This document shows, piece by piece, positions 35,472 through 44,954 of a stretch of 64,000 bases of DNA. The translations under genes and the position numbers were made by a program. The stretch's first letter is position 1. Every line of letters begins with the position of its first letter. Source of the stretch: Bittarella massiliensis (ex Durand et al. 2017) (GTDB taxonomy: Bacteria > Bacillota > Clostridia > Oscillospirales > Ruminococcaceae); assembly GCF_001486165.1 (NCBI RefSeq), contig NZ_LN908976.1, positions 677,549 through 741,548 on the forward strand, given 5' to 3'. Below the pieces are notes generated by a model, which worked only from the letters and a program-made list of their open reading frames with translations, was not told the origin of the DNA and did not search any database.

Positions 35472-36968
35472 ATGGAACGAAGCAGCGGCGTTTTGTGCCC
35501 TGTCACCAGCCTTCCCTCGCCCCACGGCATCGGCACCCTGGGGCAGGCGGCCCGGGATTGGATCGACTTTCTGCACCACAGCGGGCAGCGGTGGTGGCAG
35601 GTACTGCCCATCGGCCCCACCAGCTACGGGGACTCCCCCTACCAGCCCTTTTCGGCCTTCGCCGGCAACCCCTACTTCATCGACCTGGACACCCTGGCGG
35701 AGGAGGGCCTCCTCCGCCCAGAAGAGGCGGCGGCCCCCGACTGGGGAGACGACCCCCAGCAGGTGGATTACGGCCGCATCTACCAGCACCGGGAGGGAGT
35801 GTTGCGCGCCGCCTACCAGCGGGCCAAAAAGCAGACCGACCAGTCGGGCTTTCTCGCCTTTTGCCGCAAACACATCCACTGGCTGGGGGACTATGCCCTC
35901 TTTATGGCCCTCAAGGGCCACTTTGGTGGCCGCCCCTGGCAGGAGTGGGAGGAGGACATCCGCCTGCGGGAACCCGCCGCCCTGCGCCGCTACCGCACCC
36001 TTTTAAAGGACGACATTGCCTACCACAAATACCTGCAATACCTCTTTTTCAAGCAGTGGGCCGCCCTCAAGGAGTACGCCGCCGCCCGGGGGGTGGGCAT
36101 CATCGGCGACATCCCCCTCTACGTGTCTATGGACTCGGCCGACGTCTGGGCCAACCCCCAGCTCTTCTGGCTCGACGAGGAGCGGCAGCCCCGCTTTGTG
36201 GCCGGCTGCCCACCCGACTACTTCTCCCCCACCGGCCAGCTCTGGGGCAACCCCCTCTACGACTGGGAGCGGATGAAGCGCTCGGGCTACCGCTGGTGGA
36301 TCCAGCGGCTGGGGCTGCAGCTGCAGTGCTGCGACCTGGTGCGCATCGACCACTTCCGGGGCTTCTCTAGCTTTTGGGCCATCCCCTTTGGGGACGAGAC
36401 CGCCCAGGGCGGCCACTGGGAGACCGGGCCGGGCCTCCCCTTCTTTCAGGCCCTGAAAAAGGCGCTGGGCGACGGCCTGCCCCTGATTGCCGAGGACCTG
36501 GGCTACCTGACCCCCGATGTCCATGAGCTGCTGGAGGCAGCCGGTTTCCCGGGGATGAAGGTGCTGCAGTTCGCCTTTGACGGGGGGAGCGACAACGCCT
36601 ATCTCCCCCACAACCACCGGGCAAACAGCGTGGTCTACATCGGCACCCACGACAACGACACCCTGGCCGGCTGGTTTGAAAAGGCGGGGGAACACACCCG
36701 CCAATACGCCGCCGACTACCTGGGTTTTCTGCCGGAGGAGGGGTGCAGTGCCCCCTTTCTGCGGGCCGCCCTCGCCAGCGTCTGCGATCTCTGCATCTTT
36801 CAGGTGCAGGACCTGCTGGAGCTGGGGAGCGAGGCGCGGATGAACACCCCCTCCACCACCGGCGGCAACTGGTGCTGGCGGCTGACCCCTGGGGCCCTGG
36901 GGCCCGAACTGGCAGAGTCACTTCGTCAAAAGACAGCGGCGTATGGGCGGTTGCCCGCCGGTCGCTGA
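35472..36968 (+). CDS. malQ: 4-alpha-glucanotransferase (amylomaltase)
   Basis: GH77 enzyme that transfers alpha-1,4-glucan segments between maltodextrins, releasing glucose. The 498-residue protein starts MERSSGVLCPVTSLPSPHGIGTLG and contains WWQVLPIGPTSYGDSPYQPFSAFAGNPY, the nucleophile region CCDLVRIDHFRGF, the acid/base IAEDLGYLTPDV and YIGTHDNDTLAGWF. The ATG at 35472 has GAGGAG upstream. It is probably co-transcribed with the phosphoglucomutase 50 bases downstream, so released glucose and glucose-1-P can enter metabolism together. Confidence 0.95.
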   Translation: MERSSGVLCPVTSLPSPHGIGTLGQAARDWIDFLHHSGQRWWQVLPIGPTSYGDSPYQPFSAFAGNPYFIDLDTLAEEGLLRPEEAAAPDWGDDPQQVDYGRIYQHREGVLRAAYQRAKKQTDQSGFLAFCRKHIHWLGDYALFMALKGHFGGRPWQEWEEDIRLREPAALRRYRTLLKDDIAYHKYLQYLFFKQWAALKEYAAARGVGIIGDIPLYVSMDSADVWANPQLFWLDEERQPRFVAGCPPDYFSPTGQLWGNPLYDWERMKRSGYRWWIQRLGLQLQCCDLVRIDHFRGFSSFWAIPFGDETAQGGHWETGPGLPFFQALKKALGDGLPLIAEDLGYLTPDVHELLEAAGFPGMKVLQFAFDGGSDNAYLPHNHRANSVVYIGTHDNDTLAGWFEKAGEHTRQYAADYLGFLPEEGCSAPFLRAALASVCDLCIFQVQDLLELGSEARMNTPSTTGGNWCWRLTPGALGPELAESLRQKTAAYGRLPAGR

Positions 36969-37017
36969 GGGAATACACCTCTCTTTTGAGACCAAACGGG
37001 AAAGGAAGGAAATGACC

Positions 37018-38739
37018 ATGAGCTACAAGGACACCTATGCGGCCTGGAGCGCCGCCCTGAAGGGCACCGAATACGAGGGGGAGCTGACCCAGATCGGCGC
37101 CGACGACGCCCTCTGCGAGGACAGCTTCTACAAGCCGCTGGAGTTTGGCACCGCCGGCATGCGGGGCACCATCGGCCTGGGCACCAACCGGATGAACATC
37201 TTCACCGTCCGCCAGGCCACCAAGGGGCTGGCCGACTACATCAACGAGATCGGCGGGGCCGACCGGGGGGTGGCCATCGCCTACGACTCCCGGCTGTACA
37301 GCGACCGCTTCGCCCTGGAGACCGCCCTGGTCCTCTGCCAAAACGGCGTCAAGGTCTACCTCTACGAGTGCCTGCACTCGGTGCCCCAGCTCTCCTACGC
37401 GGTGCTGAAGCTGGGCTGCATCGCCGGGGTGGTCATCACCGCCAGCCACAACCCGCCCCAGTACAACGGCTACAAGGTCTACGGGGAGGACGGCGGCCAG
37501 CTGGCCGTGGAGGACGCGGCCACCGTCACCGGCTACATCGAAAAGATCACCGACATCTTCTCGGTCGCCCCCATGGAGCAGAAGGCCGCCGAGGAGGCGG
37601 GGCTGCTGCACTTCATCGGCAAGGAGATCGACGAGCAGTACTACCAGGACGTGCTCTCGGTCTGCATCAACCGCTCGGCCATCGACGCCCAGAAGGACTC
37701 CCTCAACATCGTCTACACTCCGCTGCACGGCACCGGCAACATCCCGGTCCGCACCGTGCTGGGGCGGCTGGGTTTCCAGCACCTCTACGTGGTGAAGGAG
37801 CAGGAGCTGCCCGACCCCAAATTCCCCACCGTGAGCGCCCCCAACCCCGAGGACCCCGCCGCCTTTGTGCTGGCCACCGAACTGGCCAACCAGGTGGGGG
37901 CCGACATGCTGCTGGCCACCGACCCCGACTGTGACCGGCTGGGGGTGGCCGTGCGGCAGAAGGACGGCTCCTTCCAGGTGCTCACCGGCAACCAGATCGG
38001 GGTGCTGCTGCTGGACTACATCCTCTCCCAGAAAACCGGCGACCGCAAGGGCGACGAGTTCGTGGTCAAGTCCATCGTCTCCACCGAGATGGCCGACGTC
38101 ATCGCCGCCCACTACGGGGTGGAGCTGCGCCGGGTGCTCACCGGCTTCAAGTTCATCGCCGAGCAGATCAAGCTCAGCGAGCGCACCGGCAAGGGGACCT
38201 TCCTCTTTGGCTTTGAGGAGAGCTTCGGCTATCTCAGCGGCACCTTCGTGCGGGACAAGGACGCCTGCATCGCCGCCACCCTCACCACCGAGATGGCCTG
38301 CTACTACGCCGAGAAGGGGATGAACCTCTACGACGCCCTCTGCGCCCTCTACGAGAAGTACGGCTATTTCGACGAGAAGGTCCTCTCCAAGACCCTGGCC
38401 GGCAAAGAGGGGATCGCCAAGATCCAGGGGGCGGTCAAGACCGTGCGGGCCAACGCCCCCAAGGAGATCGCCGGTTACCCCATCACCGCCTACGCCGATT
38501 ACCTGCTGCAAAAACAGGTGAACTGCGCCACCGGTGAGGAGAGCGCCATCACCCTGCCCAAGTCGGACGTGCTCAGCTACCAGATCGACGGGGGCAGCTT
38601 CATCCTCCGCCCCTCGGGCACCGAACCCAAGCTGAAGGCCTACCTCTCGGCCAGCGGCAAGACCCAGGCCGAGGCGGACGAAAAGTTTGACAAGCTGGTC
38701 ACGGCCGTCAGCACCCTGATGGATGAGCTGACCAAATAA
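37018..38739 (+). CDS. pgm: Phosphoglucomutase / phosphomannomutase family enzyme
   Basis: Interconverts glucose-1-phosphate and glucose-6-phosphate, the link between the glycogen genes and glycolysis. The 573-residue protein has the phosphoserine loop TASHNPPQYNG with Ser143, the metal loop DPDCDRLG at about 302-309, FKFIAEQI and GFEESFGY (sugar loop), and a C-terminal RPSGTEPKLK phosphate site. Of two close start codons I chose 37018, eight bases after AGGAAGG; the other is at 37012. It follows malQ. Confidence 0.93.
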   Translation: MSYKDTYAAWSAALKGTEYEGELTQIGADDALCEDSFYKPLEFGTAGMRGTIGLGTNRMNIFTVRQATKGLADYINEIGGADRGVAIAYDSRLYSDRFALETALVLCQNGVKVYLYECLHSVPQLSYAVLKLGCIAGVVITASHNPPQYNGYKVYGEDGGQLAVEDAATVTGYIEKITDIFSVAPMEQKAAEEAGLLHFIGKEIDEQYYQDVLSVCINRSAIDAQKDSLNIVYTPLHGTGNIPVRTVLGRLGFQHLYVVKEQELPDPKFPTVSAPNPEDPAAFVLATELANQVGADMLLATDPDCDRLGVAVRQKDGSFQVLTGNQIGVLLLDYILSQKTGDRKGDEFVVKSIVSTEMADVIAAHYGVELRRVLTGFKFIAEQIKLSERTGKGTFLFGFEESFGYLSGTFVRDKDACIAATLTTEMACYYAEKGMNLYDALCALYEKYGYFDEKVLSKTLAGKEGIAKIQGAVKTVRANAPKEIAGYPITAYADYLLQKQVNCATGEESAITLPKSDVLSYQIDGGSFILRPSGTEPKLKAYLSASGKTQAEADEKFDKLVTAVSTLMDELTK

Positions 38740-38765
38740 CCATTTCCCATTTTTCGCCTTTTGGG

Positions 38766-38805
38766 GAGGGCGCGCGGCTTTTTGGGCCGCGCGCCCTCTC
38801 TTTTT
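38766..38805 (+). terminator. malQ-pgm terminator
   Basis: GAGGGCGCGCGGC pairs with GCCGCGCGCCCTC, then TCTTTTT. Confidence 0.9.
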
Positions 38806-38897
38806 GCGCCATATTAGGCAATTCCCCCCCCGTGAGGCCGACCTCATGTTCGGAAGATGGGTTAAATATTTTCCAATCTTTTTCAAAACTTCTCTGT

Positions 38898-38919
38898 TTC
38901 GTGACCGCATTCGTGACCG
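38898..38919 (+). promoter_or_regulatory. Tandem direct repeat TTCGTGACCG
   Basis: Two identical ten-base copies (38898-38907 and 38910-38919) with a 12-base period, about one helical turn, 70 bases upstream of the surface-protein gene. The spacing suits a regulator binding one face of the DNA. A palindrome TGAGG-CCGA-CCTCA lies at 38833-38846. No convincing promoter was seen. Confidence 0.45.
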
Positions 38920-38987
38920 TGCGCTGATAGGATGGTGACAGAGAGAAGAGAAGGATGCCGTATTCGCACCCTCCACAGGAGAAAGGA

Positions 38988-41900
38988 ATGAGCAGAATGA
39001 AACAGCGTTCGCCCAGAATAGAGAAGCGCCGGCCCGGCCAGAGGGCGGCCCAGCGCTTTTTGGCGGCGGCTCTGTCCGCTGCCATGGTGTTGGGGATGTC
39101 CACCGCCGTGCTGGCCGCTCCGGCCCAGCGCGAGGAGGGGGTCTGGTATCTCGACGACGGCGACATCGCCGTCACCGCCAAGGCCGACGGCCACCAGTAC
39201 CTGACGCAGGGTGACAGGGCCGAGGTCCTCGACGACCACCCGGTCATCTCCCAGCGAGAGGGCAGCACTGCCAACACCGTGACCCTGACTGGAACGGCGG
39301 GCCAGATGACCGATGTCACTCTGCGCGGGGTGACCATCGCCGCTGCGGCCAACAAGGCGCCCGTCTCGGTGGCCGGCGGCAGCGCCCGCATCGCCCTGGC
39401 GCAGACCAACCGTCTCACCGGCGGCAGCGGCCGGCCCGGCATCCAGGTGGCGGGCGACAGCGCCCTCATCCTCGCCGGCAGCGGCGCGCTCACCGCACAG
39501 GGCGGCAGCTCGGCGGCGGGCATCGGCTCCGGCGCCCGCACCGCTGCGGGGAACATCGCCATTGCCTCCGGCGACATCACCGCCATTGGCGGCAGCCGCG
39601 CAGCCGGCATTGGCGGCGGCGACGGCAGCTTTGGCGGCACCATCGCCATCTCCGGCGGTAAAATCAACGCCACCGGCAACGGCGGCGGCGCTGGCATCGG
39701 CGGCGGCTCCAACGGCTGCAACTCCTATGAGGAGGGCAGCATTGCGGCCTATATCTCCATCACTTCCGGCCAAATCACCGCTGCGGGCGGCACACAGGGC
39801 GCCGGGATCGGCGGCGGCTTTCAGCGCATCGCCCACGTGAACATCTCCGGCGGCACCATCGAGGCCACCGGCGGTTCGGGCGCGGCGGGTATCGGCTCGG
39901 GCGAGTACCCCTTCTCCGCCAAGGGGAGAAACCAGGTCACCATCACCGCCGGGAATATCACCGCCATCGGCGGCGGGGTGTCAGACGGCTCCTTCGGCGG
40001 GGCGGGCATCGGCTGCGGCATGCGCTCCAGCTCCCTCTCCAGCGCCGGGGACATCACCTTGGGCACCGAGGGGGGCAGCGACAGCGCCCTCGTCGTCCGC
40101 GCCACCGGCGGCCCCTCTTCGGCCGGCATCGGTGGGGGCAACGGCAACAACAGCGGCGCCATCTCCATCTTGAGCGGCACCATCACCGCCAAGGGCGGCA
40201 ATTCCGGGGCCGGCATCGGCGGCGGCAACTCCCTGAGTTCCGACAACAAAATCGAGCGCATCGCCATCTCCGGCGGCAGGATCGAGGCTTTCGGCGGCTC
40301 CTCCGGCGCCGGCATCGGCGGCGGCCGGGCGGTGGACGGCGGCGCCATCGCCCTCCAAAACAGCGCCCGCGTCAAAGCGGTGGGCGGCCCCTCGGCAGCG
40401 GCGATCGGCGGGGGCGGCTATGCCGACGGCAGCACCATCTCCATCGACCCCACGGTTGCCCTCGAGGCCTATGCCTCCGGCGAGAAGTGGGCCATCGACC
40501 GCAAAAACAGCGACCTCTCCGGCGTCAAAGGCATTTTGAACGGCCGCTTTGACGGCTTCTCGGAGAGCGGCAGCTTTGTAAAGGCAGACAACGAACTGAC
40601 CCTGGACACCGAGACGGCACTGCAGCTCCTCGACGGCAGCGGTCAGGTGATTGCCGGTCTGCATCTGCCCATCAACCCCCTTGTACACAAATCCACCGTC
40701 GGGCGGAGGGTCTATCACTCCTTTGCCCTCTCGACGGGCGACGGCACCGCCTATCTGCGCAACAGCGACAGCCAGTACGGCGACCGCTACACCGACTACC
40801 CCAGCGCGGACGGCCGCGATGCGGTCTACCCCCTCAGCGGCAGCCAGCTGGTCAACATCGACCACATCCGCTTCACCGAGCGCGCGCCGAGCCACCTGGT
40901 CTCCTACACCGTTGAGCACTGGGTCGAGGGCGAGCAGTCGCCCCGGGCCACCGAGACGGTCAGCGCCCAGGTGCCCCTGCACCAAAATACCCTGGCAGTC
41001 CAGCCCGTCACTTCCCGGAACATTGAAAACTACCAATTCCTCGGCACCGACCCCGAGACCCTGCCCGAGGCGGTGGAGAACGGCAGCGTGATCCGCGCCC
41101 TCTACGGCGCGGACGAGAGCAAGGTCAAGACCCTCTCCTACACCGTCGAGCACTGGGTCGAGGGCGAGAGCGCCCCCCGCGATGTGGACACGGTGACCGC
41201 CCAGGTCTGGGCAGGCGCTGCCGACACCCTGGCGGTGGCCCCCCTCTCCCCCCGCACCTATACCGGCTATACCCCGGACCATACCAGCCCGGCCGAACTG
41301 CCGGACACGATTGAAAATGGCGGGGTGATCGCCCTCTACTACCGGCAGGACGACAGACAGACCAAGACCCTCTCCTACACCGTCGAACACTGGCTTGACG
41401 GGGAGGACGCCCCCCGCGACACCCAGCGCGTTGAGCGCCAAGTCTGGGCGGGCGCCGACGATACCCTGGCGGTGGAGGCGATCGCCCCCAACCAGTACGC
41501 GTGGTACACCTTCCGCGGGTACGCCCCGGAGCGTCTGCCCGCGACCGTTCGCAGCGGCGCTGTGATCCGGGTCCTCTACTCGGCGGTGGAAATCCCCGTC
41601 GTTCCCCCTGTCGATCCCCCGGCCCCCGACACCCCGGCCACCCCTCCCACCCCCGTTTCGCCGGTGACCCCGGTGGTGACCCCGCCCGACGCGACGCCGG
41701 CCGGCCCGGTTGCCCCCGTCATCCCTATCGCCCCCGAGACCCCTGAAGTGGAGATCCCTGACCCGGAAACCCCCGAGGCCCAGACGCCCGCTGTCGACGT
41801 GGAGATCCCCGACCCCGAGACCCCGCAGTCGGTCTTCCCCTCCTGGGCGCTGCTCAACCTGATCCTGGCCATCGCCACCACCGTCGCCTCGCTCCTGCTG

Positions 41901-42218
41901 CTGGTCTTCTACTTTATCGGCAAGAAAAAGCGGAAAGAGGAGAGGGAAGAGGGCGCACCGGCCTGCGAGGGTGAAGCGGAGAAGGAGCAGCTCAAGCGCA
42001 AGGGCTTCTGGCGAGTGTTCAGCCTGCTGCCGGCCATCGGCTCCATTGTGGCCTTCCTCCTCACCGAGAACATCCACAACCCCATGGTCTTTACCGACCG
42101 CTGGACCCTGCTCATGGCCCTGATTGCCGCGATCCAGCTGGTCGTCACCGTTCTCTCCATCAAACGGCGGAAGGACAGCGGCGAGAGAGAAGACCCCGAC
42201 GCCGCCACCGCCCAATAA
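38988..42218 (+). CDS. Large surface protein with GIGGG repeats, three adhesin-type repeats and a membrane-spanning C terminus
   Basis: A 1076-residue exported protein. Signal peptide about 1-44 (cleavage near VLAAPAQ). Residues about 110-500 carry many short repeats of the form ISGG-I-A-GG-GAGIGGG, suggesting a beta-solenoid. Three repeats of about 75 residues follow (SYTVEHWVEGE...TLAV...), similar to MucBP/InlB-type adhesion repeats. A Pro/Thr-rich stalk leads to a C-terminal region with a membrane span, a charged cytoplasmic-like loop and two further spans. No LPxTG motif. The ATG at 38988 follows AGGAGAAAGG. Single gene, probably a host- or glycan-contacting protein (inference). Confidence 0.85.
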   Translation: MSRMKQRSPRIEKRRPGQRAAQRFLAAALSAAMVLGMSTAVLAAPAQREEGVWYLDDGDIAVTAKADGHQYLTQGDRAEVLDDHPVISQREGSTANTVTLTGTAGQMTDVTLRGVTIAAAANKAPVSVAGGSARIALAQTNRLTGGSGRPGIQVAGDSALILAGSGALTAQGGSSAAGIGSGARTAAGNIAIASGDITAIGGSRAAGIGGGDGSFGGTIAISGGKINATGNGGGAGIGGGSNGCNSYEEGSIAAYISITSGQITAAGGTQGAGIGGGFQRIAHVNISGGTIEATGGSGAAGIGSGEYPFSAKGRNQVTITAGNITAIGGGVSDGSFGGAGIGCGMRSSSLSSAGDITLGTEGGSDSALVVRATGGPSSAGIGGGNGNNSGAISILSGTITAKGGNSGAGIGGGNSLSSDNKIERIAISGGRIEAFGGSSGAGIGGGRAVDGGAIALQNSARVKAVGGPSAAAIGGGGYADGSTISIDPTVALEAYASGEKWAIDRKNSDLSGVKGILNGRFDGFSESGSFVKADNELTLDTETALQLLDGSGQVIAGLHLPINPLVHKSTVGRRVYHSFALSTGDGTAYLRNSDSQYGDRYTDYPSADGRDAVYPLSGSQLVNIDHIRFTERAPSHLVSYTVEHWVEGEQSPRATETVSAQVPLHQNTLAVQPVTSRNIENYQFLGTDPETLPEAVENGSVIRALYGADESKVKTLSYTVEHWVEGESAPRDVDTVTAQVWAGAADTLAVAPLSPRTYTGYTPDHTSPAELPDTIENGGVIALYYRQDDRQTKTLSYTVEHWLDGEDAPRDTQRVERQVWAGADDTLAVEAIAPNQYAWYTFRGYAPERLPATVRSGAVIRVLYSAVEIPVVPPVDPPAPDTPATPPTPVSPVTPVVTPPDATPAGPVAPVIPIAPETPEVEIPDPETPEAQTPAVDVEIPDPETPQSVFPSWALLNLILAIATTVASLLLLVFYFIGKKKRKEEREEGAPACEGEAEKEQLKRKGFWRVFSLLPAIGSIVAFLLTENIHNPMVFTDRWTLLMALIAAIQLVVTVLSIKRRKDSGEREDPDAATAQ

Positions 42219-42272
42219 CTTTTCGGCAGTCCTATACCCCCCGATCCGGTTTTGACCGGTGCGGGAAATAAA

Positions 42273-42315
42273 GAGAGCCCGGCGCAGTCGATGCGCCGGG
42301 CTCTCCCCCTTTTTT
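42273..42315 (+). terminator. Terminator after the surface-protein gene
   Basis: GAGAGCCCGGCGC pairs with GCGCCGGGCTCTC, then CCCCTTTTTT. Confidence 0.85.
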
Positions 42316-42442
42316 GGGGGAATCCCATTTTCCGGGCAAAGAGGGGCCCACCGGCAGAGCTGGCGGCCCCACACATGCGGGCAGGGCCCTGCGTTATCGG
42401 CCGCACCTCAAGGCGTTGGCACGCCCTGCCACCCCCTTGCCT

Positions 42443-42737
42443 GCTGTCCGTAAACGGGTCCACCTGTTCTTTTATTGCCAGTTGATCTGTGTCTTTGAAT
42501 TGATTTTGGATATACTCCGCTATCTTTTTTCCATACTTGCCTGCGGTGTCAACGCAGTGCGCCCGACACCCAACTGCCGGTCGCCCTATTTGCACTTCAG
42601 ATTTGCATACCGCGCGAGGACGATCATGCTGTTTTTTCCCTTGAGGAACCCTGCGGAGCTGGAAACGCTCGTTTGGAGCGGCCTCTCTGCGGGCACGTGC
42701 ATTGGGTCAAGACCGCCTTCTGCTTTGATGTCCTTCT
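42443..42737 (-). pseudogene. Decayed IS200/IS605-family transposase (TnpA)
   Basis: On the minus strand the pieces SVSSSAGFLKGKNS, ARYANLKCK, then after a stop codon GDRQL, and after a frameshift GCRAHCVDTAGKYGKK, IAEYIQNQFKDTDQLAIKEQ and VDPFTDS follow the order of IS200-type TnpA (VSSFMGYLKGKSS, HANLKYKYGNR, FWCRGYYVDTVG, IEEYIRNQLQED, DPFTG). The region near LDPMHVP replaces the HUH motif area. The catalytic N-terminal part is missing or unrecognisable, so the element is dead. No other gene is seen between 42219 and 42922. Confidence 0.82.
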
Positions 42738-42860
42738 CTTAAATACTTTTGCCTAGTTGGCAGACCGCGCTCTTTTTCCAACAAAAGAGGTTTCCATTTT
42801 TGGCCCCTTGCGAAAGCTTCTCTGGACCCTCTGCACAGCCGAGGGATTTCTTTGACAAAA

Positions 42861-42901
42861 GGAAAGCGGGGACCGTCCGTCTGGACGGTCCCCGCTCTTT
42901 T
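42861..42901. terminator. Terminator of the glg operon
   Basis: AGCGGGGACCGTCC (42865-42878) pairs with GGACGGTCCCCGCT (42883-42896). Short T-runs on both sides. Confidence 0.75.
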
Positions 42902-42922
42902 CTCTGATCGTTCGCCCGCTCT

Positions 42923-44941
42923 CTAGCGGACCCGGTAGACGACGAAGTCCTCCGCCGGCAGGGTCAGGGTGACCTTCCCCTCTTCCACCGGGGAGATGAC
43001 GCCGCTCAAGACATTTTCCGCCACCGTGTAGGGCTCGTCGCGCAGCCGCGCCAAAACCGGCTCGTCCAGCCCGGGGAAGGGCTGGTGCAGGTCAACGGTC
43101 AACTCCTGCTCCACCTCGTCCCGGTTGCAGAGCACCAGGTAGGTGCCGTCCTCCGCCGCCTTGCCAAAGGCGTCCTGCCCGTCCAGGCAGAAGCGCAGCA
43201 CCCCAATGACCTCGTGGGCGGGGGCGAAGAAGGCCGCGTGGCCGGTCTGCAGGGCGGGGGTGGCGGCCCGCAGGGAGCCCAGCCGCTGCACCACCTGGTG
43301 CAGTTCCCCCTCCCCCTCGGGGCGGAAGGGGGCCCGGTTGAAGGGGTCCTTGAGCCCCTGCATCCCCCACTCGTCGCCGTAGTAGGTGCTGGGGATGCCG
43401 GGGACGGCGAACTGCAGTGCCATGGCCAGGCGGGTGCGCCCTTTGCCCTGGGCGGCCTCGTAGTCGCCGATGCCCTGCAGGAACGCGGCCTGGTCGGGCC
43501 GGTCCATCCCCTCCCCGTCGATCTCGGTGCCCAGCACCGTGCGGATGCGGGCCACGTCGTGGGAGGAGAGCAGGTTCATCAGGCTGTAATACATGGGTTT
43601 GGGGTAGTTGCCCTGCTGGGCGCAGAGGAAGTCCCGCAGCTCCAGCGCGGTGGACTTTTCCAACAGGTAGTCGATGACCGCCCCCCGAAAGGGGTAGTTC
43701 ATCACGCTGTCGAGCCCCCGGCCCAGGGCGTACTGGCGCTTGTGGCCGTAGCTCTCCTTGATGGTGGCGTCCTCCCAGACCTCGCCCAGCAGCAGGTTGT
43801 CCTCGCTGCGGGACTTGACCTTTTTGCGCATCAGGGAGATGACCTCGTCGGGCAGCTCGTCTGCCACGTCCAACCGGAAGCCGGAGGCCCCCAGCCGCAG
43901 CCAGCAGTCAAAGACGCTGCCCTTGCCGGTGATCACGTACTCCTGCCAGCTGGGTTCGCCCTCGTTGACCTCGGGCAGGGTGTCAAACCCCCACCAGCTG
44001 CGGTAGTGTTCCCGGTCGCCGAAGAAGTCGAACCACCGGTAGTAGGGGGACTGCTCCCCCTGGTAGGCACCCAGGTTGTTGTAGTTTTGCAGTTTGTTGA
44101 AGTAGATGCTGTCGCTGCCGGTGTGGGAGAACACCCCGTCACAGAGGACGCGGATGCCGCACTCCTTGGCCTTGAGACAGAGGCTGGCAAAGGCGGCGTT
44201 GCTCCCCAACAGGGGGTCCACCTTCTTGTAGTCGCCGGTGTTGTAGCGATGGTTGGAGTCGGCCTCCACAATGGGGTTCAAGTAGAGGACGGTCACCCCC
44301 ATCTCCTTGAGGTAGGGCAGGGATTCTTCGATCCCCTTCAGGTCGCCGCCGAAATAGTCGCAGGGGGTGTAGAAGGTCTCCCCCTCGGCGGGCAGATAGT
44401 CGGGCTGCTCGTCCCAGCTCTCGTGCATCCGCACCGTCCGCCCCATCTTCTCGTGGTAACGGCGGCCCTTGCTGGCGTTGCGGGGGTCCCCCTGTTTGAA
44501 GCGGTCGGGGAAAATCTGGTACATGACCCCCTTCTTCACCCAGTCGGGGGTCTGAAAATCCCGGTCGTAGACGGTCAGCTGAAAGCTGGCCGGCGGCTCG
44601 GTGTAGACAGAGCCGGTCCCCGCCATCTGCCCAAAGGGCAACCCGCAGTAGAGGTGCCGCCCCCCCGGCAGGGTGAGCACAAACTGGTACCAGAGCACGC
44701 AGGGCTTCTCCCCCACCGCCAGGTCGACGGCGTAGCGGCCGTCCTCCTCCCGCGCCATGGGGATGTCCTCGGACCGGTCGCCCCGGTAGACCCGGAGGGC
44801 GGCCCCCTCCACCTGGCCTGCGGTGATCTCCAGCCAAAGGCGCACCTCTCCCCCGGTGGGCATAGCCCCCAGAGGGCTGCGGTAGCGGCTGTCCAGGCTC
44901 AGGTGCCGGGCAGTCACCTCCGGCTTCAAAGGGATACTCAT
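42923..44941 (-). CDS. GH13 alpha-glucosidase/maltodextrin hydrolase
   Basis: Cytoplasmic GH13 enzyme, neopullulanase/cyclomaltodextrinase-like. The 672 residues comprise an N-terminal beta-sandwich of about 130 residues, the catalytic barrel beginning VMYQIFPDRFKQGDP, and a C-terminal beta domain. Catalytic residues are Asp358 (GFRLDVADE), Glu387 (LLGEVWED) and the Asp of LLSSHDVAR. There is no signal peptide. The ATG at 44941 lies 13 bases after the glgP stop codon, so it is last in the glg operon, where it may trim debranched or branched limit dextrins. Exact specificity cannot be told from the sequence. Confidence 0.88.
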   Translation of the reverse strand: MSIPLKPEVTARHLSLDSRYRSPLGAMPTGGEVRLWLEITAGQVEGAALRVYRGDRSEDIPMAREEDGRYAVDLAVGEKPCVLWYQFVLTLPGGRHLYCGLPFGQMAGTGSVYTEPPASFQLTVYDRDFQTPDWVKKGVMYQIFPDRFKQGDPRNASKGRRYHEKMGRTVRMHESWDEQPDYLPAEGETFYTPCDYFGGDLKGIEESLPYLKEMGVTVLYLNPIVEADSNHRYNTGDYKKVDPLLGSNAAFASLCLKAKECGIRVLCDGVFSHTGSDSIYFNKLQNYNNLGAYQGEQSPYYRWFDFFGDREHYRSWWGFDTLPEVNEGEPSWQEYVITGKGSVFDCWLRLGASGFRLDVADELPDEVISLMRKKVKSRSEDNLLLGEVWEDATIKESYGHKRQYALGRGLDSVMNYPFRGAVIDYLLEKSTALELRDFLCAQQGNYPKPMYYSLMNLLSSHDVARIRTVLGTEIDGEGMDRPDQAAFLQGIGDYEAAQGKGRTRLAMALQFAVPGIPSTYYGDEWGMQGLKDPFNRAPFRPEGEGELHQVVQRLGSLRAATPALQTGHAAFFAPAHEVIGVLRFCLDGQDAFGKAAEDGTYLVLCNRDEVEQELTVDLHQPFPGLDEPVLARLRDEPYTVAENVLSGVISPVEEGKVTLTLPAEDFVVYRVR

Positions 44942-44954
44942 ATTCGTCCCGCCT

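Noticed and set aside
36367..38976. Minus-strand open frame of 869 codons
   Set aside because: Antisense to malQ and the phosphoglucomutase, which have complete catalytic motifs.
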